This document shows positions 58,265 through 64,000 of a stretch of 64,000 nt of DNA, one piece after another. How positions within the stretch are numbered: position 1 is the stretch's first letter; each line of letters begins with the position of its first letter. The stretch spans positions 806,001 to 870,000 of the forward strand of contig JAMYGW020000012.1 of the NCBI GenBank assembly GCA_025617375.2, read 5' to 3'. The notes beneath the pieces were generated by a model. The model made no database searches. It was not told the origin of the DNA and was given only the letters and a program-made list of their open reading frames with translations. Source of the stretch: Acarospora socialis. Its lineage: Eukaryota > Ascomycota > Lecanoromycetes > Acarosporales > Acarosporaceae. The position numbers and the translations under genes were made by a program.

Positions 58265-61262
58265 ATGGCGCCTATGGCCGACCACGGCCAAGATCCTGGC
58301 CTCAAGGTTGAGGCAATGCCTTCGCGCCGAAAGAAAAGAGCATCAAGCTCTGCCCACGATCCCATACAGCCCTTTTTGCAACCAACACAATACCCGCCTC
58401 CACCACCCTGTAATCATCGCCCGGCTTTCCAAGCGCCTTTCCTGCCCAATGGAGCTACGCCACAACCGCAAATGCAGCGGAATCACACTTCGAAAATAGC
58501 CATACCCCGGCTGCGGAGGGATAGTGATATCGGCTCTGCCAAAGGGAGCGCGAAGGGAGGTGAAAAACACCGGGTTAACCACGCGTGTGAACCGTGCAGG
58601 CACCGAAAGACGAAATGCAGTGGGGAGAGACCGGTGTGCAAGCATTGCGAGGACTTCAATATTTCATGCCTATACGCCGATGGGAAACGAGATCGAGTGA
58701 AAAAGTAAGTTTGATTCTTCGAAAACGTGTCCAAATGCGTTGCGTTGACGTTACGCAGGGAGTTCGGCAATATGGCAGGAAAGCTCGAAGAATATGAGAA
58801 GTTACTCCGCGAGTTGAGCTTACGAGTGGATGAACCGGATCAAATCTTGATATCAAAGGCGATAGAAAAGGTGTGTGCTCTGTGACCCTGTCCATGCTGT
58901 ACGTGCTCAGACATGCGCAGGAAGTGACTCCGGAGGAAGATGACCTCCGGTCCATGGGCGCATCCGTGGTATCGGCGTATCTGCGGCCGGAAGAGCCTGA
59001 GGGCGAATCCGAAGGGGAGAAACTAGTAAGCGCTGGGGTTGGCTCAACAGGCTCCCTCGACCGAATAGATGAGGACTTCAACCTTAATGAAGAGACTCGG
59101 GCAACTGGTTACTTAGGTAAGAACTCAGAAATCTCATGGCTGCGCAGCCTGAAGAGCCAGACCGGGGCTGTACCACCGGGCGGTGATGCGGATGAGCGAT
59201 ATGGGCACCCAAACCCTCTGGAACAATCCACCCCACCTCTTGGGTTACCCACAGCTACGTGGACGGGTGCTGGCAGAGAGGATTCTGTTGGCAATGGCGA
59301 TGGTGTCACTCTCAGTGCCTCTACATATCACTGCGATGATGTCACAGTACTCGTTCCTGGTCAAGTCGATCTCTACGAGCTTCCGCCCAGGCAAACCGCA
59401 GAGGCGTTGTTCCGAAACTATCTGGACACCGTACACCCTGCATTCCCCATTATTGGTAAGACTACCTTCTCGGCACAGTTTCGTACCTTTTTTGAAAAGG
59501 ATAAGAAGCCTGGGAACAACTGGCTGGCTATCTTGAACTTGATCTTCGCAATTGGAGCCAAATACTCGCACCTGATACAAGCAGATTGGCGCGGAGACGA
59601 GCGGGATCACCTGTTGTACTTCACTAGAGCTAGGTTGCTGGCTATGAATAGTGACACCATCCTTAGCCACCCGGACCTCCAGCAAGTCCAGGTGACTGGC
59701 TTGATGGCTTTTTACCTTTTGGCAATCAATCAGATAAACAGGTATGTTATGGCCATAACGGCCTCATACATCGCGCTGACTGGCACAGGGCGTGGATCCT
59801 GAGTGGGATCGCGATACGTTACGGGATCGCTTTGGGTTTGAATCTCCGGAATGACAACAGAAAGATGTTAGATACGTCCAAGGAAATCCGATACCGCGTT
59901 TGGTGGTCTCTGAGTTCCACAGAGCGGATCCTGGCCGTTATGACCGGTCGAACGTCCACGATCAGTGACGGCGACTGTACCGTGCCTCTACCGGTTCCGA
60001 TCGAGGAAGAAGCCTTTCCTATTCGCAGTGGAGGCAGGCTTTACGGTGATACTTGTGGGCGAACCCCTCGCTCATCGACAGAAGACTCTCTCTCCCCTGA
60101 CAACTCGACATCCACTCCTTCAAGTATCTCCGCAGGAGCCAAGATTACACCAGCTTCTTCCACATCCCCGCTTTCTCAGCAAACCAGCTTCGAATCATTC
60201 AAGTCGATTGCGCCGAACAATGCCCTGTACTTTGTTCACTACACTCAGCTTAGTATCTTAAGTCACGAGGTCTGCCTTGCTCTCTACAGTCCTGCGACAA
60301 TGCCTGAATCGTGGGCTCGGATTCAGTTGATTATCAGCACCTTGGACGACAAGCTTGAAAGATGGCGTTCCACTCTACCCAACCTATTCGATTTCAGCAA
60401 AAAGCAGCGTGATCAGCAGTTCATTCGCCAGAGAATGAGTCTTGGGTTTTTCTATTACAGTGTGAAGGTCCTGACTAATCGTCCCTGCCTCTGCAAAGTA
60501 GATCGACGGATTCCCAACCAGTCCGGCAGATCCAGGGATATCAATCGATCTGCTGCAATCAGTTGCGTCCACGCCGCCAAAGCAATGTTGAACCTCTTGC
60601 CGGATGAGCCTAACACCATTGGCCTATATAAGATATCTCCGTGGTGGTGCCTCCTGCATTATTTGATGCAAGCTGCAAGCGTTCTGATGCTTGAACTGGC
60701 CATCAGAGCCGACCATATGCCATTCGAGGCAGAAGACATCTTACATTGCGCGAAGAAAGCGGTGCGCTGGTTGAATAAAATGTCAGACGAATGTTTGGCT
60801 GCATACAGAGCTTGGAAACTCTGCACTGACTTGCTCACCAGAGTTGCACCAAGAGTAGGGAGAGATGTGCACGATCTACCCCGAAACTCTCACGAAATCC
60901 GGAATGGAGGAACCAACGGCAATGACTTTAAGAGGGCTCCAACTGATTCTGCTTCCAACCATGGATCCAATGCGAACACCTTGTTCGACCTCTCCAACCT
61001 TACCGGGGATCTCCCAACTTCACTTCATTATGGCGCAGGAGGACAAGGCGAGCACGCGACCAACTTCTACCCTTCTATATTTACTGTGCACGACGAGTTT
61101 GTCCCTTACGATCCGTCGGCCATCTCACTCTACGAACCACATTGGAGCTCCATGTTTCCGGAATCAGGCCAGGTAGATGCCATGGTCGACGGCGGGTATA
61201 GTGCTGACGACATGTTTTACGCCCTTGATCAGCGGGGGCCAGATCAATATGCAAATAACTGA
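58265..61262 (+). CDS. Zn2Cys6 transcription factor with fungal_trans domain, 4 exons
   Basis: Predicted 948-aa nuclear regulator. Exons: 58265-58704, 58759-58870, 58921-59741, 59789-61262. The binuclear zinc cluster at about 108-135 has perfect spacing C-x2-C-x6-C-x6-C-x2-C-x6-C (ACEPCRHRKTKCSGERPVCK...), preceded by a Pro-rich N-terminus. It is followed by a short coiled coil (AGKLEEYEKLLRELSLRVDE) for dimerisation. The middle-homology region (fungal_trans, about 330-700) shows LFRNYLDTVHPAFPIIGKTT, LIFAIGAKYSHL, AWILSGIAIRYGIALGLNLR, and RVWWSLSSTERILAVMTGR, all typical. The C-terminus is acidic/aromatic and may activate transcription. ATG 58265 is the first usable start; a TTG-led extension has no ATG. 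Target genes unknown; no clustered pathway nearby. Confidence 0.9.
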
Positions 61263-61914
61263 TATGAGCGGGCGTTCTCGCTTCGGCGCGTACCCCTCGG
61301 ATATGTTATTCATTATCAGTGTGCACCTACTCAACCCTTTCCAGCTTCTCGGTCCCTTGGCTGGCTCGGCCAGAGACAATTCCCCAAGCTCGTCGGCTGT
61401 TGAAGGCCAAACATGGATTCCGCCTCGGGTATACTGGTGGCACTAATACCGCTCTTTTCTGATCGTGTTTCGTGATTGAGCTAGTGGACAGGATCTATCG
61501 CAGTATAGTTAGGGTATTAGTTTTAGGGTCTGGATGCGGTCTCTGTATCACGTGATCGTTCCCTGGCGTTGAATTTGGAGATTCTTCTACTCCTATTCAG
61601 CAAGCTCGGTAGTTTTTACTGGAGTATATGGGCTTTGATTCGTTAGTGACAGGCGTCTCAGTGGTCTCGATCTAGAGTCTTACTTTGTACCGTTTACGTC
61701 TCTAGTCTTAGAGTTTGGGAAGCATTCCGAAGTCGCTGCAAGGGGCCCGTCTGTCCTTTGCATTCCTATATCCGTGTCTATTGTTTATATCCAGGAAGTG
61801 GGACGCGTCATATATAATCTATCCTTAACGTCGTCAAATTCTTGGCTTACTGTGTAGGACTCAATCCTCATACGATTCTGCCCTCCGTCATCTCTGATGT
61901 GCTACCTTGACGCA
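61263..61914 (+). promoter_or_regulatory. Intergenic region and promoter of the repeat protein
   Basis: A clear TATATAA at 61811-61817 lies 98 nt before ATG 61915, a good TATA-box distance for a fungal gene with a short leader. No gene in the rest of the region. Confidence 0.5.
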
Positions 61915-63897
61915 ATGCCTTCCTCACGCCATCTGCCAATGCTCTGGCTTGCAGTGCTTGCTCTCGTCACCTTTGCATTCGCTCGACCCAACCCAGGTGA
62001 CCTTCTGAAAGTGCACCGTGCCAAGGGCCTCGGACACGATCTCGCGGGCCGTCAACTCCCTGCGAACCCAGCGAGCATCCCAGCTCTTCCGAGTACGCCT
62101 CTGTCGGTACCTGTCTCAAGCCTACCGGGTGCGTTGAGCGCAGCGAGCACGCCTACTGTGCTGCCTTCCGCGCATCCGCCTTCATCTGTCATGCCGTCAC
62201 CGATCTTGCTACTCCCACCGGCTTTGCCCTCAGCAAGTTTGCCTTCAGTTCAACCTTCGGCCGGTGTGTCTTCAGCGGGCGTGCCTTCAGCAGGCTCGCC
62301 ATCAGCGGGCGTGCCTTCCGCCGGTCTGCCTTCCGCCGGTCTGCCTTCCGCAGCTGTGCTTTCCGCATCTCTGCCATCAGTAGGAGTGCCTTCAGCAGGT
62401 GCGCCCTCCACACCTGCGTCTTTCACAGCTGTACCTTCAGCGGGTGTGCCTTCTGCAAGTGTACCTTCGGTGGGTGTGCCATCAGCGGGTGTGCCTTCGG
62501 CAAGTGTCCCTCCTGCAAGTCTCCCTTCAGCGGGCTTGCCTTCAGCCGGCCTGCCATCAGCGGGTGTGCCTTCCGCAGGTCTCCCTTCCGCCGGTCTGCC
62601 TTCAGCGGGGTTACCAACACCAACCCTTGCCCTACCGACCGGTCTCCAAACGCAGGTCATCACCTCTTACAGCCCGATGGTAACGATCTGCCAACTGGCC
62701 TCACAAGCCTATTCGAACGTTTCGAACGCATCCTACCCTGTAACAGCAGGAAACGCATCACAACCCATTGGGACCGGGCTCTCCTCTTTAAGACCAGATA
62801 CTTCCAGCTGTTCAACTATCTACTCTACGGTAACGAGCAACATCTGCTCGACGATACTGACCGGAGGCGGGCAGCTCCTGCCTGTGACCGACTGCACCCA
62901 AGACGTAACGTTCTCGACGGATCACGGCTACAACCTCAGCACATCGGCCATGCTGGCTCCTATGAGTGTGATACGAAAGGGCGATGCTACGAGTGACACG
63001 AGCGTCAGTAACGGAATGCCGATCACGTATTCGACCTATGCCGTGCCCAGCACGACATACTATATGGCCGCACCGCAAGACGTCGCTACCGGATTCCCGA
63101 CTCAGGTCAAAGCGAAAATCTGCAGCGCAGCAGCCGACGGAGGGCAAGCTTGCACGAGTGTCCTTGAGAAGTGGGCGGTGATGACAGTGCCGGTGGTGCA
63201 GACCTTCATCAATACCATCAATCTGACAACCACATTAGGCGGGGTAAGTTTTCCGACGCTCAAGTAGAAATTTTCCGACGCTCAAGTAGAAATTGACCGC
63301 GTATCATGAGCTAAAGACGGATAGGGCACACGCATGATTATCAACCAGGTTTCGACGATCGACGTCACCGAGATACTGACCACGATCTCCATATCGACCG
63401 AGTTGCCTACCAGCTCCACCGTCTTGCTGCCGAGCGTCTCGACTTCCATCTATACGCTTGGGCCGGCGACGGTGCCTAGTACGGACTACGTCACTTTTAC
63501 AGTGGAGTCCGTGACTGCTACAGCGCCACTGTAAGTCTATGTAACGACGAGATTGAATTTGAGAGCGTGCTGATGGTGCTGCTGCAGGCATACGACTATT
63601 CGGGTTACCAGTACCAGTACCACTTACGTGACGCTGCCCAACCCCACCATCAGCGCAGGTGCCCTGCCAACCGTTGGAGCCAGCGCCTTGCCACCCGTTG
63701 GAGCCAGTGCTCTGCCGACCATCGGAGCAGGCTCTTTGCTAACCGCTGGAGTAGGCTCCTTGCCAACTGCCGGAGCTAGTGCTTTGCCGACCATTGGAGC
63801 AGGCTCTTTGCCAACCGCCGGAGCAGGCTCTTTGCCAGCCAAACCAGTAAGCTCCTTGCCAACCATCGGGGCAGGCGCCTTGCCAACGAGGATTTGA
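61915..63897 (+). CDS. Secreted repeat-rich cell-surface protein, 3 exons
   Basis: Predicted 614-aa secreted protein (620 from ATG 61897). Exons 61915-63243, 63325-63530, 63588-63897. Signal peptide HLPMLWLAVLALVTFAFARP. Residues about 105-235 are built of PSAG(V/L) pentapeptides. A middle domain with Cys pairs follows (SCSTIYSTVTSNICSTIL, PVTDCTQDVTFSTDHGYNLS) and Ser/Thr-rich strands (VSTIDVTEILTTISIST, TYVTLPNPTISAG). The end consists of octapeptides like GASALPTI. No GPI-type hydrophobic tail is visible, so release or wall trapping is likely. Exon 2 could instead start at 63349 (after CAACCAG), also in frame. Resembles fungal wall or adhesin-like proteins; function unknown. The context at ATG 61915 (GCA before ATG) is better than at 61897. 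Confidence 0.75.
62226..62618 (+). repeat. 15-bp tandem array coding for PSAG(V/L)
   Basis: About 25 imperfect copies of a unit like GTGCCTTCAGCGGGT. Variants include PSAS, PSVG and PPAS. The reverse strand reads AEGTPAEG-type repeats, which is a shadow. Confidence 0.9.
63249..63292 (+). repeat. Perfect 22-bp tandem duplication in an intron
   Basis: TTTTCCGACGCTCAAGTAGA plus AA occurs twice back-to-back at 63249-63270 and 63271-63292, starting five bases into intron 1 (donor GTAAG). The absence of any mismatch points to a recent event. Confidence 0.95.
63658..63890 (+). repeat. 24-bp tandem array coding for an octapeptide
   Basis: About ten copies of a unit reading GA(S/G)(A/S)LPT(I/V/A), e.g. 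GASALPTI and GAGSLPTA. One unit has drifted to AKPVSSLPT. It ends the protein just before TRI-stop. Confidence 0.9.
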
Positions 63898-64000
63898 ACT
63901 ATAAAAGAATCTGTCGTTGTACGCAACCCTATGCCTGTCGAAAAGGTAGTTCTGATTGCGCGGACTTATTCACAACTATCACTTTCCTCCACGGGCATGC

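Noticed and set aside
62250-62663. Minus-strand frame of AEGTPAEG-type repeats
   Set aside because: Shadow of the 15-bp PSAG array; the plus-strand protein has a signal peptide and spliced continuation.

Overview
The window is nuclear DNA of a filamentous ascomycete. The genes are split by short GT-AG introns (mostly 46-115 nt), intergenic gaps run from about 0.2 to 3 kb, and the recognisable genes (Atg29, a fungal DED1/Vasa-like helicase, DUF3433, a CBM18-glyoxal oxidase, a Zn2Cys6 regulator) are typical of Pezizomycotina. Protein character suggests Dothideomycetes, but I cannot prove that from the sequence alone. I saw no rRNA or tRNA gene, no CRISPR array, and no intact or fossil virus-like or LTR element.

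Layout. 1-161: tail of an unidentified gene. 881-1835: sigma-like glutathione S-transferase. 2.6-11.3 kb: an accessory-looking stretch holding an orphan HerA/FtsK-like P-loop ATPase, an orphan 372-aa gene, a broken SRA/YDG (modified-base reader) gene, and a bed of decayed tandem repeats. A 138-bp copy of the start of the 372-aa gene is embedded in those repeats. 11.9-18.1 kb: a 9-exon DEAD-box helicase and an 866-aa nuclear-type orphan. 19.2-25.7 kb: an RBM5/RBM10-like splicing factor (minus) and MoaE (plus) in a head-to-head pair, then a DUF3433 membrane protein (minus). 27.5-30.2 kb: secreted glyoxal oxidase with three chitin-binding modules. 30.2-37.0 kb: mostly gene-poor, with one serine-rich orphan.

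37.1-50.4 kb is housekeeping in character: a 980-aa low-complexity coiled-coil protein, the mitochondrial copper chaperone SCO1, an SLC33/AT-1 acetyl-CoA transporter, YAE1 (Fe-S delivery to ABCE1), CENP-O/Mcm21 (kinetochore) and a coiled-coil orphan. 52.4-61.3 kb: a small F-box-like/2EXR-type protein, Atg29 (autophagy initiation, with a 10-nt micro-exon), phosphopantothenate-cysteine ligase (CoA synthesis) and a Zn2Cys6 transcription factor. 61.9-63.9 kb: a secreted protein built of PSAG-type and octapeptide repeats.

The genes do not form an obvious metabolic cluster. The more unusual points are: (i) several genes flip from C-rich to G-rich on the coding strand partway through; (ii) the 2.6-11.3 kb stretch with SRA remnants and a nested gene-fragment copy; (iii) a GC-AG intron at the same codon position as a GT-AG intron in the neighbouring chitin-binding module; and (iv) tryptophan-repeat decoration of the helicase tail. 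All exon borders were placed by eye from splice signals, reading frame and family expectation. None has transcript support.
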